Counted from the stretch's first letter, positions 39,644 to 48,809 are shown. The stretch: 64,000 nt of DNA from Burkholderia sp. WP9 (GCF_900104795.1 NZ_FNTG01000002.1:1054001-1118000), one strand, 5' to 3'. Program-made: numbers and translations. Notes: a model not told the origin generated them from the letters alone.

Positions 39644-40408
39644 ATGCAAGCCTTGATCTTCGACGTCGACGGCACGCTTGCCGATACCGAGACCGCTCAT
39701 TTGCAGGCCTTCAATGCCGCATTCGCCGAAGCGGGTCTCGACTGGTTTTGGGACGAGCCCCTTTACACGCGCCTTTTGAAGGTGGCGGGCGGTAAGGAGC
39801 GCCTGCTGCATTACTGGCACGTCGCCGATCTGGAAGAAGCGGACGGCACGCGCGTGAGCGACGTGATCGACGCCGTGCATGCGATCAAGACGCGCCATTA
39901 CGCAGCGCGCGTGCGCAATGGCGGTTTGCCGTTGCGGCCAGGCATTGCACGTCTGATTGCCGAGGCGCATGCTGCCGCTATTCCAGTGGCGATCGCCACG
40001 ACCACGACCCCCGCAAACCTCGATGCACTACTGCAAACACCGTTCGGACCCGCGTGGCGGACCCGCTTCGCCGCAATCTGCGATGCCGGCACGACCCACG
40101 AGAAGAAGCCCTCGCCCGAGGTCTACCTCGGCGTGCTTCGGCAACTCGGGCTCAAAGGTTCGGACTGCGTTGCCTTCGAGGACTCATCGAATGGTCTGCG
40201 CGCGGCACGCGCGGCCGGCGTTCCTACGATCGTGACACCGACCGCGTACACGTCGCAGGATGACTTCGACGGCGCATTGGCCGTGCTGCCCGACTTGGGT
40301 GAGCCGCACGCGCCGATTCCTTCGTTGGTCCCGAATGAAGAGGCTCGCTGGGTCGATCTGGCCACCTTGCGTCATTGGCATCGCCACGCGCTGACCGAGT
40401 CGGCCTGA
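39644..40408 (+). CDS. cbbY: HAD hydrolase CbbY, xylulose-1,5-bisphosphate phosphatase type
   Basis: The protein has 254 residues. The HAD nucleophile motif is [16 protein letters not shown], motif II is [10 protein letters not shown], and the Lys/acidic motifs are [12 protein letters not shown] and [13 protein letters not shown]. CbbY removes xylulose-1,5-bisphosphate, a misfire product that inhibits red-type RuBisCO. Its gene stands 24 kb from cbbL with cbbZ, so it is likely part of the same autotrophy set. It is separated from exbD by 175 bases. Confidence 0.88.
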   Translation: MQALIFDVDGTLADTETAHLQAFNAAFAEAGLDWFWDEPLYTRLLKVAGGKERLLHYWHVADLEEADGTRVSDVIDAVHAIKTRHYAARVRNGGLPLRPGIARLIAEAHAAAIPVAIATTTTPANLDALLQTPFGPAWRTRFAAICDAGTTHEKKPSPEVYLGVLRQLGLKGSDCVAFEDSSNGLRAARAAGVPTIVTPTAYTSQDDFDGALAVLPDLGEPHAPIPSLVPNEEARWVDLATLRHWHRHALTESA

Positions 40409-40410
40409 AC

Positions 40411-41139
40411 ATGCATCAGGAACTTCTCGTGAAAGGCATGCGACCCAAAGCCGTACTGATCGATCTCGACGGCACGATGGTCGACACCGCGCCGGACATC
40501 GTCGAAGCAGTCAGCCAGATGCTCGAGGAGTTCCGTTCGGCGCCTTTGCCATTCGCGACTGTCAGCGGCTTTATCGGCAAGGGCGTGCCCAATCTGGTTC
40601 GACGCTCGCTGGAAGCGGCTGGCTTGGCTCGGCGCGTCGACGCCGAACATGCGGTGAATGTGTTCCATCGCCACTACGCGCAGACCAATGGACGCCTTGG
40701 CCGCGTTTTCCCCGATGTGGGGAGTGGGCTCCGCGAGTTGCAGCGGCTTGGATACCGGCTTGCCTGCGTGACCAACAAGCCGAAGGAACTCGCCGCGCCA
40801 CTGCTGCTCGCAACGGGGCTCGCCCGCTACCTCGATGTGGTGGTTGCGGGGGATTCTATCGACAAAATGAAGCCCGATCCCGAACCGCTGTGGCACGCGT
40901 GCCGGCTGCTCGACGTGGAACCTGAGCACAGCGTATTGGTTGGTGATTCGCCGGTCGATGTGAGTGCCGCGCGAGCGGCCGGTCTGCCGGTGTTCATCGT
41001 AAGCTATGGCTATGCCGGGCCGGCGGGGTCGGCGGCGCTGGAGTGTGATGGTTTGATCGATTCGCTGATGGCGATGCCCGCGATTCTGGCGTCGTGGGGT
41101 GTGGGTGGTAGGGGTCAAGGTCGTCGGGGAGAAACTTGA
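40411..41139 (+). CDS. cbbZ: Phosphoglycolate phosphatase
   Basis: A HAD phosphatase of 242 residues with [44 protein letters not shown] and [17 protein letters not shown]. It clears 2-phosphoglycolate from RuBisCO oxygenation. It starts 2 bases after cbbY (ATG 40411; ATG 40438 is an alternative), giving a cbbYZ unit. A housekeeping gph role cannot be excluded. The 3' end is Gly/Arg-rich ([13 protein letters not shown]) and not conserved. Confidence 0.87.
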   Translation: MHQELLVKGMRPKAVLIDLDGTMVDTAPDIVEAVSQMLEEFRSAPLPFATVSGFIGKGVPNLVRRSLEAAGLARRVDAEHAVNVFHRHYAQTNGRLGRVFPDVGSGLRELQRLGYRLACVTNKPKELAAPLLLATGLARYLDVVVAGDSIDKMKPDPEPLWHACRLLDVEPEHSVLVGDSPVDVSAARAAGLPVFIVSYGYAGPAGSAALECDGLIDSLMAMPAILASWGVGGRGQGRRGET

Positions 41140-41318
41140 ATGGATTTAGATTCGGTGAATTCGTTAGGCATCTTAATATAATGCGTCGGCAAGATTTATT
41201 TCCCGCTTTCGCACACTGTGTCGCCCCAAAAGAGGGGCGGCAGGGATTCGTGTGAATGCCTGCCGCCTGGTCAAAGCGGTGGGCGTGGTGTTCGAGCGCT
41301 TCGCGCTCAGACTGTAGT

Positions 41319-41450
41319 CGAGCGGTAGAAAGTGGGTCGATTACTGCCTCATGCAACCGGTATAGACTGCCCGACTCTCGCGTAGTCGCGATCGGCAGCA
41401 CGCGACCCGAAGCGGTCATCCGTTTTGCTTCAAAGCGGTCATTCGGTGCC
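41319..41450. repeat. Degenerate intergenic repeat with inverted arms
   Basis: The segment around GTGGGTCGATTACTGCC resembles TGGGCCGATCACTGCC at 43212 and ATGGCCGATCGCTACC at 48676. A right part (CGACCCGAAGCGGTCAT, then CAAAGCGGTCATTCGG) is roughly the reverse complement of the left arm type. The whole reads as an eroded palindromic intergenic element whose right end enters the 3' end of the neighbouring gene. This also accounts for most of the 299-bp gap after cbbZ. Confidence 0.45.
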
Positions 41451-42404
41451 AAAGACGCCCGCCCCATCTAGCATCTCGACTAGTCCTTCCGGATAGATAG
41501 TCTCGCTGGTGCTAGACAGTTCCTCCCGGCTCCACCATTTGTGATCCGCCATGACTTCCATCTCTTCCGCAGTCCAACCGTCGCGTGAAATGGATTCCGT
41601 TTCAGCGTTGACGACGAAATACTGTTCGACCGCGAGCACATGCTCGCCGTCCGGTAATTGCAAGGGCACTTCGCGCCGGCCGACCGGGTGGGATACTTGC
41701 GCATTGCGAATGCCTGTTTCCTCACGGAGCTCTCGTATCGCTGCGTCCGCAAACGTCTCGCCGTGCTCGACACCGCCACCCGGGGTTGCCCAGTAGGCCT
41801 TTCCAGCGAGCGCCCCAGACTTATGCGCGAAACGGAACAACAACACGCGCCGCTCTGGGGTGGTGATCAGAAGCCTGGCCGAGGGCCGCCCGCGCATAGA
41901 TTTCACGGATTTCTCGTACAGAGAATCAATATAGCCGCCATGCCCGGACATTGGCTTGACTCCTACGCGGACGAAGCCAAGCGACTCATAGTAGGCACAT
42001 AGCGCGGTGTTTCTCGCGTCGCAACCAAGTCGAACAAAATGTCGGTTCAGAATGCTGACTTGGTTAGCGCACCAATCGATCATGAAACTCCCAAGTCCAA
42101 GGCCGTTAAAGCCTTTTCTTACAGAAAGTCCATGCACGTAACCCGCGATTGGCTCTTGAGGTCCCCAGTACACTTCATCATCCCAATCCAGAGAAAACGT
42201 CCCCACGGGCATGCGGTCCTGCTCCACAACATACACCGCTCTGCGTGAGAGACTGTTTAGCACCCATCCTTCGGAAAAGCCATCTCCTTCCTTGCCCCAT
42301 GCATAGTCGCCGTGAGCCACCTTTTTCGCATGCGCGTCGTTCCGGATCTGTGTAACAGCCGGTACGTCATCGGCTGTTGCTCTGCGGATGTTTTTTGAGG
42401 TCAT
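41439..42404 (-). CDS. GNAT acetyltransferase fused to a Nudix hydrolase
   Basis: The protein has 321 residues and two domains. Residues 1-165 form a GNAT fold: IRRATADDVPAVTQIRNDAH, then the acetyl-CoA loop VRKGFNGLGLGSFMIDWCAN and NTALCAYYESLGF. Residues 175-315 are a Nudix fold with a complete Nudix box, GGGVEHGETFADAAIRELREETGI. It follows a region of lower GC. The substrates are unknown; Nudix plus GNAT would suit nucleotide or antibiotic-like small-molecule modification. It has no operon partner. It sits in the accessory patch, so it is probably acquired. Confidence 0.85.
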   Translation of the reverse strand: MTSKNIRRATADDVPAVTQIRNDAHAKKVAHGDYAWGKEGDGFSEGWVLNSLSRRAVYVVEQDRMPVGTFSLDWDDEVYWGPQEPIAGYVHGLSVRKGFNGLGLGSFMIDWCANQVSILNRHFVRLGCDARNTALCAYYESLGFVRVGVKPMSGHGGYIDSLYEKSVKSMRGRPSARLLITTPERRVLLFRFAHKSGALAGKAYWATPGGGVEHGETFADAAIRELREETGIRNAQVSHPVGRREVPLQLPDGEHVLAVEQYFVVNAETESISRDGWTAEEMEVMADHKWWSREELSSTSETIYPEGLVEMLDGAGVFGTE

Positions 42405-42625
42405 CGTTTAGGGCTCCATCCGTTGTGAAGTTGGTCAATTCGATCGCCGTCGCCAGATCTGTCGAATCCCAGGTAGCGAAGTGGTCGGCGATCGACTGTC
42501 GCCGACCCAGGCGACGGTGCCGGACGTCTCCATGTGTGGGCAGAACTCAGCCCGAAGGTGATTAGATTAAGTCGACGTCGACGTGTGAGTCGCCGCGTGG
42601 CCCGGTCACTGGTGACCCTGCATCA

Positions 42626-43096
42626 CTACTGCGTTTGTTTACCGTCCACTTTCCTTTCACGCCATAACCGGAGCAACTCCTCTTGGTCGCCGACCCGCCC
42701 TTCAAAAGTGGGAACGCCGTCTGGAATCAAAAACCATGGCTGTTTGCTACGCGTAAATATGTGCGCTATAGGGGTAAATTCGCTTTGATTCATTAATGTC
42801 CCCGGTCTGACTATCGCCAAATGGGGCTGATCATTTGGCTCTGCCCAAAGCCGGGTGTCACAGCGCGGACATGCCTTGCTACGCCGCTGCCCACGACCAA
42901 AGTCAAATATCAGCATGATCGGCTCACCTTCTACAACATGCAAATCGGCTCGACGGACCCACATCACAGGTAGCGCAGCGCCGCCTGTTCTGTGCTGACA
43001 TATAGTGCAATGGCAAACATAAAAAGTGAGCGGCTCATGCCTGAGCTCAAACTTAATCTGACCACAGAGGCAGCCGCCGATGTAGGGTGCGGGCAT
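42626..43096 (-). CDS. GFA/CENP-V-fold zinc protein
   Basis: The protein has 156 residues. GGCLCGQIKFELR, YVCHCTICQHRTG and ACPRCDTRLWAE supply the zinc-binding cysteines of the glutathione-dependent formaldehyde-activating family. ATG 43096 has GGAG 8 bases upstream. The family name suggests formaldehyde handling, but most members have no proven activity. Its presence beside C1 genes is probably coincidental, as it lies in the accessory patch. Confidence 0.88.
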   Translation of the reverse strand: MPAPYIGGCLCGQIKFELRHEPLTFYVCHCTICQHRTGGAALPVMWVRRADLHVVEGEPIMLIFDFGRGQRRSKACPRCDTRLWAEPNDQPHLAIVRPGTLMNQSEFTPIAHIFTRSKQPWFLIPDGVPTFEGRVGDQEELLRLWRERKVDGKQTQ

Positions 43097-43198
43097 ACGA
43101 GGGCTCCTAGATGCCGCGGGTTGGAATCGGTGAGTTTTGTTAGCCCGGTATGTACATGAGCCGGCGACGAATTGTCGACGATCCGTTGACAATTGTCG

Positions 43199-43262
43199 AA
43201 CGCTCACTTCTGGGCCGATCACTGCCCCATGCGAGCGGCATGGACTGCGCGAATCTCACACC
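43199..43262. repeat. Second copy of the degenerate GGCCGAT-N-ACTGCC repeat
   Basis: CGAACGCTCACTTCTGGGCC continuing into GATCACTGCCCCATGCGAGC shares layout with the copies at 41319 and 48662. It lies upstream of the GFA gene. Only similarity by eye supports it. Confidence 0.4.
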
Positions 43263-43296
43263 GCCGCAAGCTGACCAACCGTCGATAAAAAGGTGC

Positions 43297-43452
43297 TCAG
43301 TGCTGAAGGTTTATCCATTTCTGAGCAAATTCGTAATTAATGCCCTGCCATACGAATGTCCGCGCCCCAACTACGAGGCAAGCTGTAAATACGATTAGCG
43401 CCGCGATAAAAAGAATCTTGGTGACCCGTCCCACGTCATTTCCCTCATTCAC
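43297..43452 (-). CDS. Putative small single-pass membrane protein, 51 residues
   Basis: The frame opens at GTG 43452 (MNEGNDVGRVTK) and has one hydrophobic helix, ILFIAALIVFTACLVVGA, at about 13-30. A charged tail with WQGINYEFAQKWINL follows, then TGA. The pattern (short polar head, positive residues, helix, amphipathic tail) is that of a small membrane protein and the composition is not random GC-rich. The ribosome site is weak (AACAGAGC). It overlaps a shadow frame on the other strand. Possibly coding, function unknown. Confidence 0.4.
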   Translation of the reverse strand: MNEGNDVGRVTKILFIAALIVFTACLVVGARTFVWQGINYEFAQKWINLQH

Positions 43453-43733
43453 GCTCTGTTCGGAATTCTAAACAAAGACATTTTCTGCCACTTGTCTTGC
43501 GAGGAAAAAAGTTGAGCACGCGTGGTGAGGAATCGCAAGCCCGGTTACCTCATCGATCGTGGACGAGCAAACGCTCGCAATGGCCCTCAGAAAGAATGCT
43601 CACGCTCACGACACGCCGTCGAGTTGAGGCTGAACGGTCGGTATCGGTGCAGCGCAGTTAAAGTCACCGGAAGCGAATTCAAGGAGGCCCCTCGTTGGCG
43701 GGGGCCATGAGGTACGAAATCACCGTGTTTCTG

Positions 43734-43919
43734 TTAGTACGTCACAGAAGCCCCACTGCCAGTAAAACTGTGCTGGGTAGGAGCGTCATTTGCGTAGTCG
43801 GAAACGGCCTGGATGATGTTCACGATCTGCTGCGGCAACCTGCCGCCGCTGACGGCGGTCATGGCAGTACGATCCATCTCAACGGCGACGGGGAGGTCCT
43901 TGATTACTAGCGTGTTCAT
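43734..43919 (-). CDS. Small peptide with double-glycine leader-like motif
   Basis: The peptide has 61 residues and starts MNTLVIKDLPVAVEMDRTAM. It then has AVSGG at residues 22-26, a leader-cleavage-like GG after an LxxxxEMDxxAMxxV helix. The remaining 35 residues (RLPQQIVNIIQAVSDYAND, then APTQHSFTGSGASVTY) are Ser/Thr/Gly-rich at the end. The ribosome site GGAGA stands 7 bases upstream. Similar openings occur in families of small Burkholderia peptides and resemble class II bacteriocin or RiPP leaders. No modification, transport or immunity gene is adjacent. Confidence 0.65.
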   Translation of the reverse strand: MNTLVIKDLPVAVEMDRTAMTAVSGGRLPQQIVNIIQAVSDYANDAPTQHSFTGSGASVTY

Positions 43920-44453
43920 TTCAATTCTCCAAGCGTAAGTTAGTCAGTCAGGATGTCAGAGTGACTTTGAGGGTGTCGGCACTCCTTGATGAGGATTAAG
44001 GCAAAGGGCGTGCCATCCGGTGGCACCTCGCCAAGCGATCACACAACCACTTGAAAATATTAAATTTTTAATGGCGACTAGTGCGAATGGTAGACAGAGG
44101 TGCGCGCGGCGGTCGGTGGTTCGGACCCAACTGTTCGTCTGGCGCTGTGAGTAAGATCGCGACACATGCGGTTCGCTTACGTATCCCGTGTTTGTACGAT
44201 TTCCTCGAGGCTTAGAAGCCGATCGAAGCCGGGCGCGCCGCATAGTTACCCCGGTCGAAAAAGAGTTCGGGCAATGACCCGGTCCATTCTGGATATCGTT
44301 TCCTTTTCAATGCCACGGGCAGTCAAGCGTCAGGACTATCCCGCGCCGCCGACGCCCCTTCCTCGGGAAATCCCTCCCCTTTTATTCCCATCTAATGGGA
44401 ATATGTTTTTTGAAATCCGAGAATCGTCTGGCATTCTGAGTTCTTGATGGATT
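43920..44453. other. Gene-poor, lower-GC interval before the IclR gene
   Basis: This 534-bp stretch has no convincing gene. It contains the AT-rich palindrome ATTAAATTTTTAAT (around 44058-44071) and the dyad listed separately. The frames present are Arg/Ser-rich and look non-coding. It closes the accessory patch. Confidence 0.6.
44384..44402. promoter_or_regulatory. Perfect dyad upstream of the IclR gene
   Basis: ATTCCCAT-CTA-ATGGGAAT is a perfect 8+8 inverted repeat, 52 bases before the regulator start. Size and position suit an autoregulatory IclR operator. Confidence 0.6.
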
Positions 44454-45218
44454 GTGGGTGGCGTGATCGTGAACGTGGAACAGGGTGTGACAGGGGCCGA
44501 ACGGGTGTTGCTGGTGCTGGCTGCGCTCGCCAGTCATGGCAAGGCGATGTCGGTCAAAGATCTGCTAGCCGTGACCGGGCTTGCGCAAAGCACGCTGTAC
44601 CGTCAGATCGCGCTGCTCAAGCGTTGGGGTTTTGTCGCCGAAAACGCCGGATACTACGCGCCCGGTCCGATCAGCTTGCAACTCGCGCTTGGCTTCGATG
44701 TGAATTCGCTGCTCGTCGAAGCGAGCCGCAGTGAGATGCAGCAGCTCGCGCGTGTGTCGCAGGAAAGCATTGGACTGGTGGTCGCGGTCAGGCATCAGGT
44801 GATGTGCCTTGAGATGGTCGACAGCCAGCATTCGTTGCGCTGCTCGTTCGAGAAAGGCCGCGCCGTGCCGCTCAAGGCGGGCGCCTCGGCGAAATCCCTA
44901 TTGGCATTCATGGCCGACAGGGCGCGCGCCGAAGTGCTCGACAGTGTGTTCGACAACGACCCCGTCGGCCGTGCCGCGATCGAAGCAGAGCTTCAACAGA
45001 TTCGAGCCCAGGGCTACGCCGTTAGCGACAGCGAAGTCGACCCCGGCGTGTGGGGCGTCAGCGCCCCGATCTTTCATCACAGTGGACGCGGCGCCGGCAG
45101 CAGCGCGTCGATCACGTTGATGGCGCCATCAACGCGCGCCATCGGACGAGAAAGCCAATTCATCGACGGGACGCTACGTACGGCCCGCGCCATTTCCGAG
45201 CATATGCAAACCGAGTAA
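44454..45218 (+). CDS. IclR-family transcriptional regulator
   Basis: The protein has 254 residues. The winged HTH is GAERVLLVLAALASHGKAMS then VTGLAQSTLYRQIALLKRWG. The effector domain has VVAVRHQVMCLEMVDS, GRAVPLKAGASAKSLLAF and a late VWGVSAPIFHH. The start is uncertain: only GTG codons (44454, 44463, 44469, 44475) precede the HTH. It probably governs the ABC transporter and formimidoylglutamase downstream, 84 bases away. Confidence 0.88.
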   Translation: MGGVIVNVEQGVTGAERVLLVLAALASHGKAMSVKDLLAVTGLAQSTLYRQIALLKRWGFVAENAGYYAPGPISLQLALGFDVNSLLVEASRSEMQQLARVSQESIGLVVAVRHQVMCLEMVDSQHSLRCSFEKGRAVPLKAGASAKSLLAFMADRARAEVLDSVFDNDPVGRAAIEAELQQIRAQGYAVSDSEVDPGVWGVSAPIFHHSGRGAGSSASITLMAPSTRAIGRESQFIDGTLRTARAISEHMQTE

Positions 45219-45247
45219 CGGGACGAAGCTTTTCAATTTCATCCTGC

Positions 45248-45264
45248 AATTCGGGATCCGAATT
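45248..45264. promoter_or_regulatory. Perfect dyad upstream of the ABC transporter operon
   Basis: AATTCGG-GAT-CCGAATT is a perfect 7+7 inverted repeat, 38 bases before the substrate-binding gene. It shares an ATTC...GAAT layout with the dyad before the IclR gene, so both may bind that regulator. Confidence 0.5.
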
Positions 45265-45302
45265 AACCGCATGACTTGAAAGAACCACAAGGAGCCTACC
45301 CC

Positions 45303-46058
45303 ATGAAGCTGCAACGACTGTTGTCCCTCGCATGCGTCACGTTCGCCGTGACGTTGGGCGGATTTTCCGGCGCGGCATCAGCACAAACGCCGGATGTGCT
45401 GAACGTCGCCACCGACGCCACTTTCCCGCCGATGGAGTACACCGAGAACGGCGCGCGCACCGGCTTCGACGTCGACCTCATGAATGCGCTCGCGAAAGCG
45501 ATGGGTAAACGCGTGCAATGGACCGACATTGACTTCAAAGGTCTGATTCCAGGTTTGATCGCGCATCGCTTCGACGCTGCGATTTCTGGCATCTACATTA
45601 CCGACGAGCGCGCGAAAGTGGTCGACTTCACCGATTCGTACTACGCGGGCGGTCTGGCCGTGCTGGTCAAGAGCGATTCACCGATCAAGACGGTGACCGA
45701 TCTGAACGGCAAGAAAGTCTCGGTCCAGGTAGGCACGAAGTCAGTGAGCTTCCTGCGCGATAACTTTCCGCAGATCAATCGCGTCGAGGTCGAGAAGAAC
45801 CAGGAAATGTTCGACCTGGTGGGGATCGGTCGTGCCGACGCTGCTGTGACGGGTAAGCCGGCCGCGTATCAAGTCGCGAAAACGCGTACCGGCTTCCGCG
45901 TACTCGACAAAACGCTGACCACCGAAGCCTACGGCATCGCCGTGCGCAAAGACGAGCCGCAATTGAAGACCTCCTTCAACACCGCGCTCGCCAAGATCAA
46001 GGCTGACGGCACGTATGCGGCGATCGTCAAGAAGTGGTTCGGCGCGAGTGCGCAATAA
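45303..46058 (+). CDS. Polar amino-acid ABC transporter, substrate-binding protein
   Basis: The protein has 251 residues. A signal peptide ends near ASA-Q (GAASAQTPDVL). Family 3 binding-protein motifs are NVATDATFPPMEYTENG, GFDVDLMNALAKAMGK and SGIYITDERAKVVDFTDSYY. It delivers an amino acid to the permease and ATPase that follow. With a formimidoylglutamase in the same operon, the ligand may be histidine or formiminoglutamate. RBS AAGGAG. Confidence 0.92.
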   Translation: MKLQRLLSLACVTFAVTLGGFSGAASAQTPDVLNVATDATFPPMEYTENGARTGFDVDLMNALAKAMGKRVQWTDIDFKGLIPGLIAHRFDAAISGIYITDERAKVVDFTDSYYAGGLAVLVKSDSPIKTVTDLNGKKVSVQVGTKSVSFLRDNFPQINRVEVEKNQEMFDLVGIGRADAAVTGKPAAYQVAKTRTGFRVLDKTLTTEAYGIAVRKDEPQLKTSFNTALAKIKADGTYAAIVKKWFGASAQ

Positions 46059-46075
46059 ACGGCCGGGCAAACGAA

Positions 46076-46744
46076 ATGGAACTTGACTTCTCGCCAGTGA
46101 TTGCCGGTTGGCCGGACATCATGCACGGCGCGTTGGTGACGGTCGAAGTGACCGCCGCGTCGCTCGCGCTCAGTTGCGTACTTGGCCTGTTGATCGGCAT
46201 CGGCCGCCTGACGCCGCAGCGGCGCATCGTGTACGGCTTCTGCACCGCGTACCTGACGTTCTTCCGCGGCACGCCGTTGCTTGTGCAACTCTTCCTGCTG
46301 TTCTTCGGCCTACCGCAATTCGGCATTCTGCTGCCGGCGTTTTTGTGCGGCATGCTGGGGCTCGGCCTGTATTCGGCGGCTTACGTATCGGAGATCGTGC
46401 GCGGCGCAATTCAGTCCGTCGATCGCGGCCAGATGGAAGCGGCGCGTTCGATTGGGATGTCGCCGGGGCAGGCGATGCGCGCGATCATTCTGCCGCAGGC
46501 TATCGTGCGGATGATCCCGCCGCTTGGCAACGAATTCATCGCGTTGATCAAGAATTCGGCGCTGGTGTCGCTGCTGACGATCGACGATCTGATGCATGAA
46601 GGCCAGAAGATCATCAGCGTGTCCTATCGTTCGCTCGAAGTGTATCTCGCTATCGCGCTGGTGTACCTCGTGTTGACGCAGGCGACCAATTACGCGCTGC
46701 ATCGCGTCGAACGTCGTTTGCGTGTGGGAGGAATGGTGCAATGA
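46076..46744 (+). CDS. Polar amino-acid ABC transporter, permease
   Basis: This HisM/GlnP-type permease has 222 residues and about five helices. The EAA loop is [20 protein letters not shown] then [16 protein letters not shown]. The stop overlaps the ATPase start by 4 bases. Confidence 0.93.
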   Translation: MELDFSPVIAGWPDIMHGALVTVEVTAASLALSCVLGLLIGIGRLTPQRRIVYGFCTAYLTFFRGTPLLVQLFLLFFGLPQFGILLPAFLCGMLGLGLYSAAYVSEIVRGAIQSVDRGQMEAARSIGMSPGQAMRAIILPQAIVRMIPPLGNEFIALIKNSALVSLLTIDDLMHEGQKIISVSYRSLEVYLAIALVYLVLTQATNYALHRVERRLRVGGMVQ

Positions 46745-47517
46745 ATACCGTGGCCAAAGTCAATGAGCCTATCGTCAGCATTCGCGGTCTGACGAAATCG
46801 TTCGGCTCGCATACCGTGCTCAACGGCATCGATTTCGATATTCAACCGCAGCAGGTCGTGGTGGTGATCGGGCCGAGCGGCTCGGGCAAGAGTACATTTC
46901 TACGCTGCTGTAATGGACTCGAACAAGCAGAAGGCGGCACGATCGACATATGTGGGCATCGGCTAGTCGACCAGGGCGAGATGCTCAAGGAGCGTTCGCT
47001 CAATGCGCTGCGCACCGAAGTCGGCATGGTGTTTCAGTCGTTCAATCTGTTTCCGCACCTGTCGGTGCTGCATAACATCACCGTGGGGCCGCGCATGTTG
47101 CGTGGCGCCAGCAAGGCGCAGGCCGAATCGGCTGCGATGGCGTTGCTGGAGAAAGTCGGGCTCGCGCACAAGGCGCATGTGATGCCGGCGAGTCTGTCGG
47201 GCGGTCAGAAGCAACGGGTTGCGATTGCCCGCGCGCTAGCGATGCAGCCGCGGGTGATGCTGTTCGACGAGCCGACGTCCGCCCTCGATCCCGAACTGGT
47301 CGGCGAAGTGCTGCAAGTGATGAAGCTGCTCGCAAGCGAAGGCATGACGATGGTGGTGGTCACACACGAAATGGGCTTCGCGAAGGAAGTGGCCGATGTG
47401 GTCGTAGTCATGGATGGCGGTGTGATCGTCGAAGCGGGGCCGCCCACGGAGATTTTCTCAGCGCCCTCACAGCCGCGCACACGCGCATTCCTGCAGGCGG
47501 TGTTGTCACGCGCATGA
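46741..47517 (+). CDS. Polar amino-acid ABC transporter, ATP-binding protein
   Basis: The protein has 258 residues. Walker A is GPSGSGKST, the signature [15 protein letters not shown] and Walker [15 protein letters not shown], with the H-loop VTHEMGF. It is a GlnQ/HisP-type ATPase. It overlaps the hydrolase gene by 4 bases. Confidence 0.95.
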   Translation: MNTVAKVNEPIVSIRGLTKSFGSHTVLNGIDFDIQPQQVVVVIGPSGSGKSTFLRCCNGLEQAEGGTIDICGHRLVDQGEMLKERSLNALRTEVGMVFQSFNLFPHLSVLHNITVGPRMLRGASKAQAESAAMALLEKVGLAHKAHVMPASLSGGQKQRVAIARALAMQPRVMLFDEPTSALDPELVGEVLQVMKLLASEGMTMVVVTHEMGFAKEVADVVVVMDGGVIVEAGPPTEIFSAPSQPRTRAFLQAVLSRA

Positions 47518-48482
47518 GAGTTCCATTCGACGACAAGGTGTGGGCGGGCCGTTCCGACGACGGCGAGCCCGGCGACACGCGGCGTGTTTTCAATCAGGTG
47601 ACGCCGTTCGGCAGCGCGGTGCAGGTGCAGCGCGATGCGCCGGTAATCGTAGGCTTCTGCTCCGATGAAGGCGTGCGCCGCAATCAAGGCCGGATCGGCG
47701 CAGCGCATGCGCCCATCGAATTGCGCCGTGCGCTGGCCGGCTTGCCAGCCAAAACGGCGATGGCGGCACTTGCCGACGCAGGCGACGTGGTGTGCGACGA
47801 CGGCGACCTCGAAGCCGCGCAGGCGGAACTGGCCCATGTGGTCAGTGAGGTGCTGGCGGGCGGCGGACGCCCGCTGGTGTTTGGCGGCGGTCATGAGGTC
47901 GCGTGGGGCACGTATAGCGGTTTGCGGCTGCATCAGCAGCGTGAAGCCGAGAATGAGGCCACGCTGCTCATATCGCGCAAGCTGCTGATCATCAACTTCG
48001 ACGCTCACTTCGATCTGCGTCAGAAGCGTCCCGCGAATTCCGGCACGCCGTTCGATCAGATCGCGCTTGACTGTGAGCAACGAGGGGTGCCGTTCAACTA
48101 TGCGTGCTTCGGCATCAGCGATCTCAGCAATACAGCTTCGCTGTTCGCGCATGCGGAGCGACTCGGCGTGCACTACGTGTTCGACGTCGATATGCAGGAA
48201 ACGCAACTGCCGCAGCGTCTGAAAGAGCTTCAGAAGTTGCTGGACGCGGCGGACGACGTCTATCTGACGATCGATCTCGACGTCTTGCCGGCCGCCACGG
48301 CGCCGGGTGTGTCGGCGCCCGCTGCGCTGGGCGTACCGCTGTCGGTGATCGAAGCGATGGTGCTGCGCGTGCGGGCTTCGGGCAAGCTGCGCGCGGCGGA
48401 TATCGCGGAGTACAACCCCACGTTCGATCAGGACAGGCGCACCGCGAAAGCGGCCGCGCGACTGGCGTACCGGTTGCTTTAA
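47514..48482 (+). CDS. hutG: Formimidoylglutamase-like ureohydrolase
   Basis: The protein has 322 residues from the arginase/agmatinase fold. Manganese ligands are seen in [19 protein letters not shown] and [15 protein letters not shown]. The C-terminal [20 protein letters not shown] is typical of HutG. It splits N-formimino-glutamate to glutamate and formamide. No hutH, hutU or hutI is nearby, so the operon (IclR, ABC, HutG) may serve import and use of formiminoglutamate or another guanidino/formimino compound. Start GCATGAG overlaps the ATPase stop. Confidence 0.87.
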   Translation: MRVPFDDKVWAGRSDDGEPGDTRRVFNQVTPFGSAVQVQRDAPVIVGFCSDEGVRRNQGRIGAAHAPIELRRALAGLPAKTAMAALADAGDVVCDDGDLEAAQAELAHVVSEVLAGGGRPLVFGGGHEVAWGTYSGLRLHQQREAENEATLLISRKLLIINFDAHFDLRQKRPANSGTPFDQIALDCEQRGVPFNYACFGISDLSNTASLFAHAERLGVHYVFDVDMQETQLPQRLKELQKLLDAADDVYLTIDLDVLPAATAPGVSAPAALGVPLSVIEAMVLRVRASGKLRAADIAEYNPTFDQDRRTAKAAARLAYRLL

Positions 48483-48809
48483 ATCACGTCATCACGCTCA
48501 CCGTATCGCGTGAGTAGTACAGACGTCGCCGGATCCCTGAACTGAATTTAGCAAGTTCTGCCGCTTGCGTTGATGGTCACAGTTGAAAATCGGTTAATTT
48601 GCGGCTCGATGAACGTGAGCCGGGCGAGGAACTGATCGATTGTTAGCGATCTTGGGCCTGATGTCGAACGACCCCTCATGGCCGATCGCTACCGCACTGC
48701 CCAGCACCCTCACCCGACAAACCAGCCTCATCCTGACGAAGCTTTTCCATACGGATCAACCGCTACATGTCACGCCAGCTATCCGCGCAGCACATCCGCC
48801 ACAACGCCA
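48483..48809. other. Gene-free gap with a third degenerate repeat copy
   Basis: No coding frame is convincing in these 327 bases. CGAACGACCCCTCATGGCCG followed by ATCGCTACC (from about 48664) resembles the 41319 and 43199 repeat copies. TTGTTAGCGATCTTGGGCC upstream of it recalls TTGTTAGCT and CTCTTGGGCC at 56599-56632. Confidence 0.45.

Noticed and set aside
42626..43096. GFA protein as a functional part of formaldehyde oxidation
   Set aside because: The family name is suggestive, but it lies in the accessory patch, away from the H4MPT genes, and most family members have no proven formaldehyde role.
43522..43710. Open frame of 62 codons before the double-glycine peptide gene
   Set aside because: No ribosome site, Arg-rich shadow-like composition and no recognisable feature.
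41160..44450. Accessory patch as a phage or integrative element
   Set aside because: No integrase, transposase, tRNA or flanking direct repeat was found. Lower GC and orphan genes alone do not support it.
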